Of a stretch of 64,000 nucleotides of DNA, positions 49,487 through 62,285 are shown piece after piece. Where the stretch lies: assembly GCA_026413225.1 (NCBI GenBank), contig CM048554.1, forward strand, positions 69,866,463-69,930,462. The letters are read 5' to 3'. The DNA is from Otis tarda. Its lineage: Eukaryota > Chordata > Aves > Otidiformes > Otididae. The translations under genes were made by a program, and so were the position numbers. Below the pieces are notes generated by a model, which ran no database searches, was not told where the DNA came from, and saw only the letters and a program-made list of their open reading frames with translations. Every line of letters starts with the position of its first letter. Positions within the stretch are counted from its first letter, which is position 1.

Positions 49487-52467
49487 CTGTATGTACACAT
49501 GCAGGTAAAAGCAAAGCACTATCACAAAAATCGTCAAAGCCCAAAACACATCATCATTATTAGAGGACATTGTACAGTTTCAATATTCTGGCTGTGTTGG
49601 GCTAACAGAGATAGACACCATTGCACACATCACCTCTACCTTAAGCATGAACATACTATGTTCATAAACCTACAAAATGATTAAAGCATAAATTACTTAA
49701 AATGTTTGCAGGACAAGAGGCCTAAGGAGGGTAAGAACTGATGTCTGGCAACTAGACTGACCGAAGTTTAGATAGACAGACTGCCTAACTCCTGTTATTT
49801 GTTCTCCCTAATCCTGTTAATTAAATTAAGTGAATAAATTAAGGATATAAATAACAAATAAAATTAATATTCACTGTCTACATTGAGGAATATATATTGA
49901 CTTTCAGCATCCAGCCATGAGCTATAAATAAGATAAATCAGTGTAATTGGAAAGATTTTATTCCTTAATATGGTGGTACTAGCAACTACCATCCATACTT
50001 GACAAGTAAGTAACAACAGTAAAATAACTTCTGTGACAACAGTGAGGGAATAGTTGATGGACTATTTGATATTTTGCATTAATGTTTTGGTACACTGATT
50101 TTCATTTATGCTTCACATTTATACAGATGTATATTAATATGACATATATGTATATGAATACTTGTATTTATGTTTAACCTTATTGTTTCTCCTCGGAGAT
50201 CTGGAACATGTGACAGATGCACACCAGAAACAGAGCACCTCTGGATTTGGACATTCTTCTCCTACAGGTACTAGGGACCTGCAGACCTTCCACTGAGAGA
50301 AAACGCCTGCTTGTGGGCAGGCTACATGGAGAGCTCACAGCAGCTGTTTCTCAACTACCAAGTAAGATGGGCCAGGATTCACTCTTTGGGACTAGGAGCA
50401 AGTGCCATGGCACAGTTCACATTCATATGGCTAAACTCCTTTTATCTCCAGAACAAGATCACTTCATCCATACTGCTCACTGGTCCACCTCATCCCTAAA
50501 TTGTTCCTGGGCAACATCTAAGAAACCACCATCTGGCACCGGCCAGTGCCCTGGCAGAAAGTGCCCATACAATTCAACGGTAGGAATGGCAGTGCCCAAC
50601 CATCTTTAATTGACTAGCAGAGGAGCAGCCAGGAAGGCAAGATAGGATGCTGCCTCCTAACAGCTGTAGTCTGCCTCTCGTTCCCCGCTGGGCAGGCAGG
50701 GCTGTGTGCACAAATGGCAAGCGCCATCAATTCACTTTCCACTTCACCTTGCAGGGACTCCTCTGGACAGCTATAGCCCTAGAATGATTTATCAAGAGTT
50801 AAATTCAAAAAGCAGAAAGACAAAAAGGGCACATAAATGCTTGTCTTGTGTTGCTTATTTCAGCCCATCTTCCAATCAGCTGCGGAGACAGGAAGCGTAA
50901 TATGACCATGCAAAGCCAGTAACGTTCTTCCATCTCAGAAAGGAATTTATTCTTGTGTGAAAGAACAAATACTAATGGCGAAAGTAATTTGTTTTATGAT
51001 GCCTTTCCAAGTGAATTTTTCACTTCTTAGCAGTTGTTTTTATATATGCTTAGTACTACTTTTATCTGAATATAGCAAATCTACCAAACATATTAAAAAA
51101 CACAAAATAATTCAAGATAACCACAACAGATAAACAACGAGCCTGACAAAATTCTGAAGAGAATTCTGTTGAGTTTGTTTTTTGTTTTTTTTTCATAATC
51201 ATTTGTTCTCTCTCTTATGGGTTTTTTAAACCTGATTTTAAATTTTATATGATGGACATAACTTTCATACTTTGACACTGAGTTTTGGACTCTAAATCAA
51301 TATTTAACCACCTGACTACTTCTTATAGGTATTCAGTACTGACAAAAACAGTTGTAAAAAGTCAGTGTTTCTGAAAACACATGCTACTAACTTAAGTATC
51401 TAAATAAAAATTTAGATGGTAACTGATAAGCACCCATGTTCGACTGCCTTGTCACTTATTTTTAATGTTGTAACACATCCATGAGCTGTACTTTACTCCC
51501 TGGTTATGCCTGCACAGCACTTGACTTAAAAAGGCCTCAAACATATCTGGCACTATAATGTTCTTTGTTGAAGCTGTAGTCAACGGAGTGCAACTGAATC
51601 CTGCAAAATGGGTTTTCATTTGCATATTTATAACAGATATTACATAAAAGGCTTTGTGATCTATAGTTCAAAATCGGTGAATACCAGAGGTCTCTCAAGC
51701 ATAATCTGTCAGTAAAAAAAGGGCTAAATACTAAGGATCATTGTGGCCTTGTAGATTGTGTTTGAGGAGAGAAAATACAGAGTTGCTTAGGGAGTTGAGC
51801 CCGTTTAAAAAAAAAAAAAAAAAAATGATCATCACATTCTTTGTAGTGGCTTTGTACATGATGCTGATTGTGTTTTCCTGGATGACAAATTTCCTGTTAC
51901 AGAAATAATATCATTCTATGTGCTATCACCACCAAGCTCTAATTTAATTGCACTGATGCAAATTCAGCAACATCTCAGAGACTGCTCATGCACGCACACA
52001 AATTTCCTTTCATTGGCTTCCATTCAAATTAGTTTTTGCAAACTACTATACAGCAGCTGTGTATTTTAGTTCATGCTAATGTCAAGGAAATCACACTAGG
52101 AAAGGACTTCGTACTCACTACCTCTGTTCTTAAAAGAAAGACACAAACAATTTTAACAGAAATTGAATAGAATTGAAAGTAATACAATCTTTATAGAAAC
52201 TAATGTTGGCAATATTTTTTACATAACCCAGGAGAAAGCAAATGCTTACATTTTAAAACGCACGTTAAGTGCACTGCTTGACTGTATCTTTAAAGGATAA
52301 CATGGTATAAGTTTCTAAAACAGTTAAAGATACTCTTTACAATGCTGATGTATTTAAATACTTTCTACCAATCGCAAGCTGATATATTGTGTATATCTAC
52401 TTTATTAGAGTATGATACATCTACTGACTACACCTGCCAGGTAACGGACAATTAAACAGAAGAATAC
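49487..52467 (-). other. CLVS2: CLVS2 intron
   Basis: A 2981-bp phase-0 intron with donor AGG|GTATTC at 52467 and acceptor CATACAG at 49487. It contains a 19-A run at 51807-51825. Two overlapping plus-strand frames at 50217-50609 and 50311-50499 in a GC-richer stretch show no family similarity. Confidence 0.85.
51807..51825. repeat. Poly(A) tract, 19 bp
   Basis: Uninterrupted A run within the CLVS2 intron; on the transcribed strand it is poly(U). It is not near the acceptor. Confidence 0.95.
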
Positions 52468-52578
52468 CCTTTTTCGTGTCTTCTCCTTTAAAAAGGGTCG
52501 TATAACTGTGTAGAGGGCATGGATATACCACGGCTGATTGACGAAATGTATTCCTCCAAACCGAGCTGGAAAACTGTC
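52468..52578 (-). CDS. CLVS2: Clavesin-2, internal exon (CRAL-TRIO domain)
   Basis: A 111-bp exon of exactly 37 codons, reading [20 protein letters not shown] then [17 protein letters not shown]. DSFPxRFxxIHFxxQPW…PFLKxKxxxR is the hallmark of the CRAL-TRIO lipid-binding domain in clavesins and the retinaldehyde-binding protein RLBP1, and both exon borders fall where RLBP1 and TTPA also have introns. The acceptor is CGACACACAG before 52578 and the donor is AGG|GTATTC after 52468, both phase 0, so the codon for Arg joins directly to Ile of the next exon. About residues 189-225. The peptide appears identical to the human CLVS2 segment as I recall it. Preceding exons, which would carry the start codon, CRAL-TRIO N-terminal helices and the rest of the lipid pocket, are not found up to 64000. 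Confidence 0.98.
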
Positions 52579-55500
52579 CTGTGTGTCGCAAAACAAATAC
52601 ATACAACATTAGTTGACTCTTAACAGAAGTTGAGCACAAATCACATCATTATTTTTATGCTGAATGCTTTCATTTTAATAATAAACCTTAAACAAGATGA
52701 AACATTCTTCAAAACTGTGTCCTCTCAGATGAGTTCCAGCCTTCCATACCAAGCAGCAACACACCCTGGACAGAGTGGTGAGGAAGCGTGTTGAGACAGA
52801 GATGGTATTCGAATAAAGACATGGCATTTCTAACCTCCAGAAATGCTTTAAACATTTATGATTTGCCTGTAATATGCAATGTGTTTTCCTCTTTTCCACT
52901 TCTATGAACTTTATTCATTTTTAATAGTAACCATCTCAACTCTTCCAGTGTCATTGAAGAGCACTAGAAATGTTCCTTCTGTTTCCACCTTAAAAAGAAA
53001 GTGTAAATCTAAACTACTATTCAAAATGTCTCCAATATTACTCATATTTCATAAAACTGAGAATGCATTAAACATTATGCATAAACTGTTACGCAATATC
53101 CCTGACAATAATTCTTGTCACATAGTCTGAGGCCTTCCAGGAGCCTAAATGTAAGGACAGCTTATCTGTATTGAAGCAATGACTTTTCTTTTTTCTTACT
53201 GAAAAACACAAGGGGCAGACAACTCACTAGGAAAGATTCTGATCTGCATTTTCAATTTCTAAGTCAAGAGAATATGCCAGAGGGTTTGGCTGTTTGAAGG
53301 AGGCAGCCACCCTGTCCTGTAATACTATTGCCAAATTCATCATGTGTCCTCATTTTGTCTTTGCCTGGTTTGATCATATGCTGCAATGCAATAAGCTGCT
53401 GCCATCTTCTGTGTGGCCTAGAGTTGCAGTACTCAGCAAGGAAGCAAGAGGTGTGAACAAACACGTAAACTGTCGCATGTCCCCTTTGTTTTCACAGGTC
53501 ATCTCAGAACCTTCTCGCTGTTTACACAGACTTAGTAAATTAATGGCTTTCATTGAACCCTTATTCAACAAGTGGTCTGCTCTAGGCAGCTATGGTAGTC
53601 AGGTCAAAACCAGATTCCTCACAGCAGCAGCACTTCCGATCTCCGGCTTTGACAACATGAGTATGGAGGAGGACATGCTTCCCAGCTACCTCTCCTCCTC
53701 CTCCTCTGCAGATGCAGCAAAGGCAGCTTCAGGTCTGTGTCAGTGGGATCAGAGGCTCCAAAGGAGGCAATCAAATGGTGAGACAGGGCACTCTCTGCAA
53801 ATCGACACATTTGGTCTTCTCTGGAGACCAAAAAGCAGATCATATAGAAGCATCCAACAGTCTAGATAGCATAAAGCATGATTTGAAGCATATTGATTTA
53901 AGGTCATACAGCATACAGTAAAAAAAAATGGCCAAGAAAAAATCCTAAGCTATATCAACCAATCAAGAATTGTTAGATAAGGAAGGCAGTAACTGTAGGA
54001 AAGAAATCTTCAATTAAATGTTTCCAGATAGGAATATACACTGAAAAAGTGCATGTGCCAAGCAACCTCCTCAGTTCTGTGAACGTTTACAGAGCTGTGG
54101 GAATAATGAAGCCTCAAGAAGTCACTTGCTCCTCTGAAAAGTACCTTTCAAATACTGGCAGGCACTCCTAACCCAGGGGGGTCTTTACCTCAGGGTGCCA
54201 CCTGCCTCCAAACTGCAACAACTTGGTGGATTACCAGATGAAATATTTTCCACCAAGGAGGTAACGCCTTAGCAATATTCTACAGGGAGGATGAGAGCTA
54301 CAACACACACCACTAACATCTGGCTGGCCACAGCACAACACTCAATGTAATTAACAGTCTATTTTACAGATTTTGTCAAGAAACATTTGATTAACAGTAG
54401 CCATGAAATAAAACAATCCTATTGAAAGACTGTGCTACAGAAGCCTCATCTTGCTCAATGGCTAGATCCTGTCAGCGCTGAGTACATGTCAAATAGGATG
54501 GTTGATAATTTGACATGTAATTCAGCCTGTTCAATACTGTAAATCCCTGAACACCACTTTGAGAACACAACCTTTGATGTAAACGAGGCTGTAAATTATG
54601 TCCCTATCACAGCAATCCAACGAATCCATTAGAAAGGATAAATCATTGGATGATACCTTAACCTTTAGTTGCAGGAGACACCATTCATCTACAGAAGGTT
54701 GTGTTTGTTTGGTTTATCATGGCTGCTGCTCCAGCAAAGAAGTTTGGTACAGCTCACTGTGTACCGTGCACGAGAGAACATACTAGAGCTGCAGAAGACA
54801 TCTTCTGCTAGTTTCACCTCGATGTCTTTGAAAATATCTTCAGAGGTAATTCTGGCAACTGTGTTAAGCCTCGTGGAGGTCAAACATTTTTAATAATGTA
54901 GGCATTTTGGAAGACAGCAAAGCAAGCCAGTCATTCCTGGCTGCATGCCTTCTTGCATGATTTTATAAGCTTTTAAATTAATGCAAGTGCCTCAAAACTT
55001 ACAGACACCAAGTTATGAAATGTTTGTTCTATTGCTCAAAAAATGCCTCCCACAGAAACTGAAGACAATTTGTGAACGAGAAGATCTCAGCAGGCAAACA
55101 CCCATGCACACACACAGATTCAGAGCAGAGCGCCAAAGGTATTTGTATTCTGTTGTGGGCTCAGAATGGATGACTTGTCAATACTCAGTTATTTATAAAG
55201 ATATTAAATTTCTAGCAGATAAAAGGAGTATCTTTAGGAAGTACCATTTTGACACTTCCACTAGCTTTTTCTGCATCTTGGAATCCATTTACATGGAGGA
55301 TTATGAATATATGTGGAATGATTCTCAAACAGAAGATGTCACTTGATATTAAAAGCCAATTTGTCTCAGTGTTTTTCAGCAAGTCTAAAGGCATTTTCCA
55401 GAACTGACTAAAGAAGTTGGGTATTTAACAATTTCTGCAAGTGAACTGAGGTGCATAAATTGAGGAGTACTTCCTAAAGTGTAATTAGGAACCCCCAAAA

Positions 55501-58500
55501 TTTGGGCCCAGAAGGAGAAAGAGTGATTTGGTCAGAATGATCCTGCATTGCACACAGTGCTGGGCGCAGAACTCAAAGGCTGCTGAATGCAGATCCAAGA
55601 CCCAATCTCAGCAGCACCTGGTGAGAAAATAAAAAAGCAGAATAAGCAACTACAGCTGCTGGAGAAACAGGTGTCAGAAGGTTGTCTGGCTCTTCTCAGA
55701 CATATCTGACTTCCGCAAGGGGATTTGCCAGACAGATGGCCATCCTACACAAACAGCAGGTAGGAATTTCTTCCAAATCACTGATTCTTGTGGGTTTTTA
55801 CGTAGATTAAGTCACAAGCACGGTGGCAGTCACAACTGCCTCTGCAGACATATTGCACTTCAACAGAAAAGCCTGTAACTCACGAATAACATGAATTCTA
55901 AGTAAGGAATCCCATGCCAGAAAACAGTAAGAAATGGAGATCAGCCATGAAGTGCGCTGTGCATTTAACTGGAAAAGTAATAAGTCTGATGGGGTGTTAC
56001 CAAACAACTAAAAAGAACGAATTATATATACACAGTGTGGGGAGATTTTTAGCATTCATAATAACCTCTGTTTATGCAACAGAACACAACCTAAGCATGC
56101 CTCTGATGAACACAGTTTGGGACACGGCTGCAGGCAAGCAGGTAGTCACTAGTAGGGACCACGGTCCTTGTGATACAAAGCTTGCAAGTGACAGCTAATA
56201 GTGGGTGGCCAAGGAAGATGCAGACCCCTACATTACTGTTTGCAGGACAGGGCGACTGCCAGTCCATGGCAGTAAGCAACCTCTCCTCTAACATCTATAA
56301 GCCGGTGTTGGAGAAGGATTGCAAGTAAACTGCCTCACCGGGTTCCCATCTCTGATGACATGGTTCTGCTCACGCACAGCACAGCAGTTTCACCTCTCTG
56401 CCACGCATCATTTGTACAACCTGTCTCCACAAGTTTCCTTTCCAAAGACCCAGCTGCTGTCGCCTGCCACTGCCCTTGGCACATGCTAAGAAGACAGGTT
56501 TCTACTTGCTGGGCACCACATCCCACCCTGTGCTGGGCTCAGTTGTCACCTGAGCCAGGGTTTCACAGAGGGTCTTGCTCTCCACCGTGGCCTGCAGAAA
56601 CTCTTACAGCACATGTAATAACAGCAAAATCAGTATATGATATTTTCAACAGTACCTAAGAGAGGAAAGTGAAAAATTCCTATTGAAAAATCAGTGTGTG
56701 TCTTCCTAGTGGTGTCACAGAGAGAATAAAAATGACCCACCTTTTTCATTGTTACCAAAAATGAAAAATCAAAGAACTTATTAAAGTCCACAGCATTCTG
56801 CACTCCTTGGGTATCATGTCTACGTTTAAACCTCTGAAGTCTGCTTTTAAAGAAATATCTTCCCCAGCTGAAATCAGTACTGAAGCCAACCGTGTTTCCA
56901 CAGCTCTTAGAAGTGTAGCCTTAGAAGCTGCTGAGACTGCTGTGCACCCAAAGGTGCATTTGGCAGCCCAGCCACACCAGGGACCCACAAGCCTGGTGCC
57001 ACGCATCATCTGCAAATAGCCTGCCTGGAAAAACCTTGCCACATACCAACACTGCGAGAGTGCTTGGGCACATATGCTCTGGGGTCATGTTTAAGGTTTG
57101 CTGTCCATATGGGCAGTGAAATTGTTTTTGTGGATAGTCTAGAGGCATCCTTCAAAGGACTGTCTAGACAAATATAATGAACACACTCACATGCTTTACT
57201 TAAGGCTGTGCTTGAGTGCTGAGATTAATTCAGGCCGCAGCATCTGCAGGCGACAAGAGGCTACAGAGTAAAACTGTGAAAACTGTATCTTCATAACAAA
57301 AATTACAAGTTCAAAGATAGTATATTAAATTATTAATATATTAAATATCACTTTAGAGTTATTCCTGAAGAGAATAAATTCAGGTCTCCTCCAGCTATTC
57401 CAAAAAGTCAAGCACTTCAGTGAGTAAAAAAAAAAAAAAAAATCATTATGATGCATCAAAACAGTATCTTTATAATAGAAAGCCCACTAGAAGGACACTG
57501 AAACATTCTGTCTGATGCAAGATGCAGCACAACTAAACTTATTTTTCACCGTGTTAAAGAGGAGACTATGGAAAATCACAGAAAGAAAAGGCTCTGATTA
57601 GAAGGAATATTTAACATCCTTAGTACTCCAAGAGTTTAATTACCAGAGGAACCAAGATCCATTGCTATCCACATCAGGAAAGGAAACCCAAGTCTTGCTC
57701 CCAAAGTGTAACTTTCACTGAAGGTATGGAAGAACAAGGCATTTCTAATACCAAAATTCCTGCAGGCATCCATCCATGCCAAGAGTAATTGCAATGTCTC
57801 AAAACAAAATAACTTCTGTGTCAAGGCTGATCACCTGTGCTCAAGGCATGACCTTAGATTGAAACTCTATCCAGTGGTATGGGAGTATGATGAAGAGACT
57901 GAAATGTGAATCTGTGAAGTCTAAAAGAATTTTGATTGTTTTGTTTAAAAAAATAAATAAATACTGGAAGGCAGATGCTATCTATAAATACAGTAGGGAG
58001 AATAAACAACAGGTGAGGGGAGACCCTTTCAAAACAAAGGACAACGCTGACACCCAGACAAATGAGAAAAAGCTCACCATGAACACAGCAAGACAGCTTT
58101 GAATCATCAAATATCCAACAAGAAGTCTCAGGGGGAATAAGCAACCTAACTAATTTGAGACAAAGATTACTAAGTTACAAGGAAGCTAAGCTTCTGTAAC
58201 AACAGAAGACTTCACCTCTGTTCCTCTGTTAAACCTCTTTGAGGTTTAGATACAAAAAAAAAATGTTCAGGTTTCAATGGTGGTGAAATTTTGCTTTATC
58301 CCTGGAATAGCTGCATCATTTATTTCCTTCTGTAAGACTACAAGGTTGCTCTCTCCTAGCTTGAGCTTTTCATTTTTATTAAACAATGTTGAACCATTTC
58401 TAAGACAAACTAAAAGTGCCCAAATAAATTTTTGTTACTGTGTTCAACCACAAGAGCACTACCTAAAGGCAAATTAACATAATTCAGTGGCAATCCTACA

Positions 58501-61500
58501 AAATAAGATTTAATTATCTAGAACTGGATGTTGTCATTTTGCTAAGAAGCTTCCAGTGAAGCAATATGACTTTTGGCAGTCCTCCTTTTAATTTCTATTA
58601 GTCATTTTATCTTACAGCTCATATAGAAATACGTTAAATTGAATGAGATGTGAAGAGAGAGAGATGTATCCATCCAGTGAGAATATTGCTCTTTTTATTG
58701 AAGTATCTGTTTTAATTTCAAATAATCTTTCATTTCAATATGCTACTCATAAAAATTATATATTGGTTAAATTAATTAGGTGGATAGGGATTTAAAAGCC
58801 ATCTGATCGCATGTGTCTGCATGTTTATATATAAATATAATAAATTTTAAATCTACATAGATTTTGTGCTTCCACTATTTGGATAAAGGGCTCAGATCAC
58901 TCTCTTTTTTTAATTAGATGGGTTTGATTAAAAAATACTTTGTATAAAACCTCTCATTTTCATTTTAAATTACTTTATTTTTGCAAATTAACTTCAAGAG
59001 GTTTTGGCCTGATTTCTTTTTTAAGTTTTAATTAGAAATTGTGTGAAATTCCTTTAGCAATTTTTGCTTCTTTTGACAGGGGTTTGGAGTTCTGGGTATT
59101 GTTTTTCCCTTGACTCATTTGTTTAGTTTGAACCTGGAAAAATGAAGGCTTTAATTTTAAAGAGAAAGTGAAAAATGCTCTTTTCCAAGGACAATTCTCT
59201 CTTCAACTACCAATACTGCCTCTTTTTTAATTCTAAGTAACATTTCATTTGGAATGGGAGATATTAAAAAGAGGGAGAAAAACCAGAACATTTTCACAGC
59301 ATGGTGCTGTTTTCCAAATTGGCACAGCCATAAAAACAGTATCAAAGATGGTAGAGGTAGGTTCTTCTATACTGTTTTCTTTTTTCTGTGATGAAAACCA
59401 TTCTTTACAATAGGCAATTATCAGCTGGTGAACCTTCTACGGAAATTCCCATAGGGGAAAAAAAAATCATTTTTCCAGGCAGCTTGTGAATGTCTTATTA
59501 GATTAAGATTACAGACAAATGGAAAAAAACCACTATACTGCAAACTGCTGTGCATAAATACAGTAACAATACTTTCATAATGCTGGTGGAATAAAAATAA
59601 TGTGGGTAATTACTGTTCATAAAAATTCCATACTCTAATTCCTGAAAGCAGAAGTCTTTGGCCAGGGACTGTATAGGAGGAGATGAAATGCCATACCAGC
59701 ACCTCAGCTTGTCCCACCCTCCTCCTGAGGTCACCCTCTTTTGGTTAGTGAGCCTATCCTGATGCCCAAAAAGCCCTTGGTCTATGCTGGGACCACTGAC
59801 CACAGGACTACCGTCATGATGCTTCTCATCATGCAGAAAGCCTCCCACAGTCTGGAAGCCATTTCAAAGAGGAGCATCAGGAGTTAACAGATAGCCCCCT
59901 CCTTGTGACTGACCACTTCCAAATGTGAGTAGGCTAAAGAGCACCTTATCTAAAATTGTCTTAGAGGAGCTACACTTATTTGTTCTGTTTTATTCAACCA
60001 AAATGTGATCTCTTGTGCTATCTCACATTTCCTTCATAGCAGAAGAAAGGAAGGGAAACCTTAGGATAATGTTAAGACAAGGATTGAAAGAAACAATGAC
60101 AAGGCAGAAACCACAGAAATAAGATAAAAGTGAGGCACAGAGAAAAATAAGAGAGATTAAATTAAAATTAATCCAGGGAGGATTACAGAGAAATTACTAT
60201 AACGCACAAGAGAAAAAATTATTGATCATCTTCCTTTTCTAGCCTCTCTTCAAAACTTGCAGAGAAACAGAAATGTAAAGTATTCTTAGATAGAGAACCC
60301 ACTTTTTATAGTCACATTAAGACTGATTTTGCAGACCTAAACTAAAATAGGGTAAGTAAATACCAAATATTATGCCTTCCATATAATTTCTGCATATCAT
60401 CCCAACTGACAATTTCCTGGAAGAACTAGAGCCAACCTATGGATTTTTAATTCTCGATTGGCTTCAGCCAAAATTTGCAAGAAGCTACATCGAACTGACT
60501 GTCCTTAATGGTGTATCAGTACAGGCAACAGGGTGCACAGGTCTGCAGATGGATAGGGCCAACGGAGATACTGCACAGAGGCAAAATGCAAGTTTCCTTG
60601 TTGTGGGAGCTTTCAAACAACATTGTATAGTTTTGCAAGGCCAACAAGTTACTGAGTTAAAAAGATACCAGTTCTCCATCCAGGATATTCACTTTTTTTT
60701 CCTGGATAGAGAATTTCTAAACTGTTGCCTACAATTTTACTACGCGTAGCTCCTCCAAAAATGCAATTCCCAGTTTCAGACAGGATGAATTAAAATTGTA
60801 TTACCACTTTACCAGTTTCAATTTACAATAATACAATAGATGGAAAACTGTAGTGATTCAAGAATTATTTCACTAGCCATATGTTTCCTCATAATATGAA
60901 GAATCAATCTCCACCACTGCAGTAGGCACTAAGAGCAGTAATCAGTTTAGCCATTCAATTTTAATCTGTCACTCTATGCAAATGAGAGGCCTGAGAATTG
61001 AACTGAACTGTAAAATTGGAGGGAGAGTGATTTAAGAAAAATCAGCTAAGGACAGCCACTAAGATCTAGAACACAGCATAATTAAGCTTTAAATTACTGG
61101 GGAAATTTAATTGACTTGAGATCCATCAATAAGTATTATATTATATTAAAAGTAGAGTTATCATGAACTATTCAGCATACAAATTTTCAAGAGGTCTGTT
61201 TCCAGCAGTACAAAACTGTTTCCAGTTCCAAAAAGTGTTCAAATGTCCTTGTCATAGTACAGAACGGAGGTTTATTTCAGACTTTCAGCTTCAAGAAAGC
61301 CTCAGTTTGAACTTCTCAGCTACTTTACCTTTACAAAAGTGCTTGAAAAGATACAGTTTCCTACGAGGTAACTCCACTTCAGGTTCCCTCTTTTTCTGCA
61401 CTCCTGAATGAATGCTGGTGGTACGTACATGTAAAACGCTCCTGGGAGCCCAGGGAATTTCAATATTGTTTAAGGGAGAACTGTCATTCCAGTTATTACT

Positions 61501-61964
61501 CTGGGGGATTGTAAATCACTGTTGTTGAATTCTAACTTCAGACATCAATCCCCTGTCTTTTTAAAGCTGTATAAGCATGGCTGTCTCTATGTTACTTGCT
61601 ATAGAAACTCTGCCAGTAAAAAAAAAAAACAGAGATTCACAATAACTGTGCAAATAAATAAATATTTATTTTATCATATACATCTAGGACAAAGCTAATA
61701 TGTTTATTGAGCATTCAGTATGTGCCAGTAATAAAGAAATGTGATAGTAGAGTCTATCCTAAAATCACACTTTTGGAACTCTTGAAAATTCATATCCAAG
61801 CAGTTGGAAAATAAAAATCAGAAACGCAGATCTCTTCTTGCTAAGACAAAAGTGGAACATATATGAATCTCTTCTCAGCAAGAGAAAATAACAGTAGCCT
61901 CAGTTCATATTACATGGGCACCCACAGAGAAAAAGAACAGAACTCTGAAACCATCTGGAGCACC
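52579..61964 (-). other. CLVS2: Presumed upstream CLVS2 intron
   Basis: No segment encodes the expected preceding residues (…LTPSMLRLAIEGLQ and the helices before it), so at least 11.4 kb of intron precedes the exon at 52578, continuing to the window edge. It contains a 17-A run at 57426-57442. The plus-strand open frame at 53342-53869 (175 codons from its ATG) is discussed as a finding. Other frames near 54.6-56.7 kb are short and overlap on both strands. No repeat family was recognised before 61965. Confidence 0.6.
57426..57442. repeat. Poly(A) tract, 17 bp
   Basis: Uninterrupted A run in the presumed CLVS2 intron, antisense to the gene. Confidence 0.95.
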
Positions 61965-62285
61965 GAAGCCAGTGCTGGGCTTCCCAGTACAAAGCAGACA
62001 GGGACATACTGGAGCAAGTTCAGCAAAGTGCCATGACAATGACTAAGGGATGGGAGCATCTCTCATATAAGCAGAGGCAGAGAGACCTGGGACTATCCAG
62101 CATGGAGGAGAGAAAATTCAGGGGGATGTTATCAATGTGTATCTATAAATACCTGAAGGGAGAGCACAAGAAGCCAGAGCCAGGCTCTTTTCAGTGGTGC
62201 CCAGTGACAGGAACAGAGGCAATGGGCTCAAACTGAAACACATAAGGGTCCTCCTGAACATAAGGAAACCATGTAAGAGTGCACA
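61965..62285 (+). mobile_element. Old CR1 LINE copy inside presumed CLVS2 intron
   Basis: Sense-strand remnant whose translation carries ILEQVQQSAMTMTKGWEHLS and KQRQRDLGLSSMEERKFRG, followed by YKYLKGEHKK, matching the CR1 ORF2 C-terminal pattern [11 protein letters not shown]…[19 protein letters not shown]…YLKGAYRK. Upstream text GTGCTGGGCTTCCCAGTACA fits the preceding CR1 part. Frames break after about 62235, and no intact terminal repeat is visible. Orientation is opposite to CLVS2, as is common for intronic LINEs. More diverged than the copies at 1 and 11 kb. Confidence 0.85.

Noticed and set aside
50217-50609. 130-codon frame in CLVS2 intron
   Set aside because: Antisense to the gene, overlaps another frame on the same strand, and no motif is recognised.
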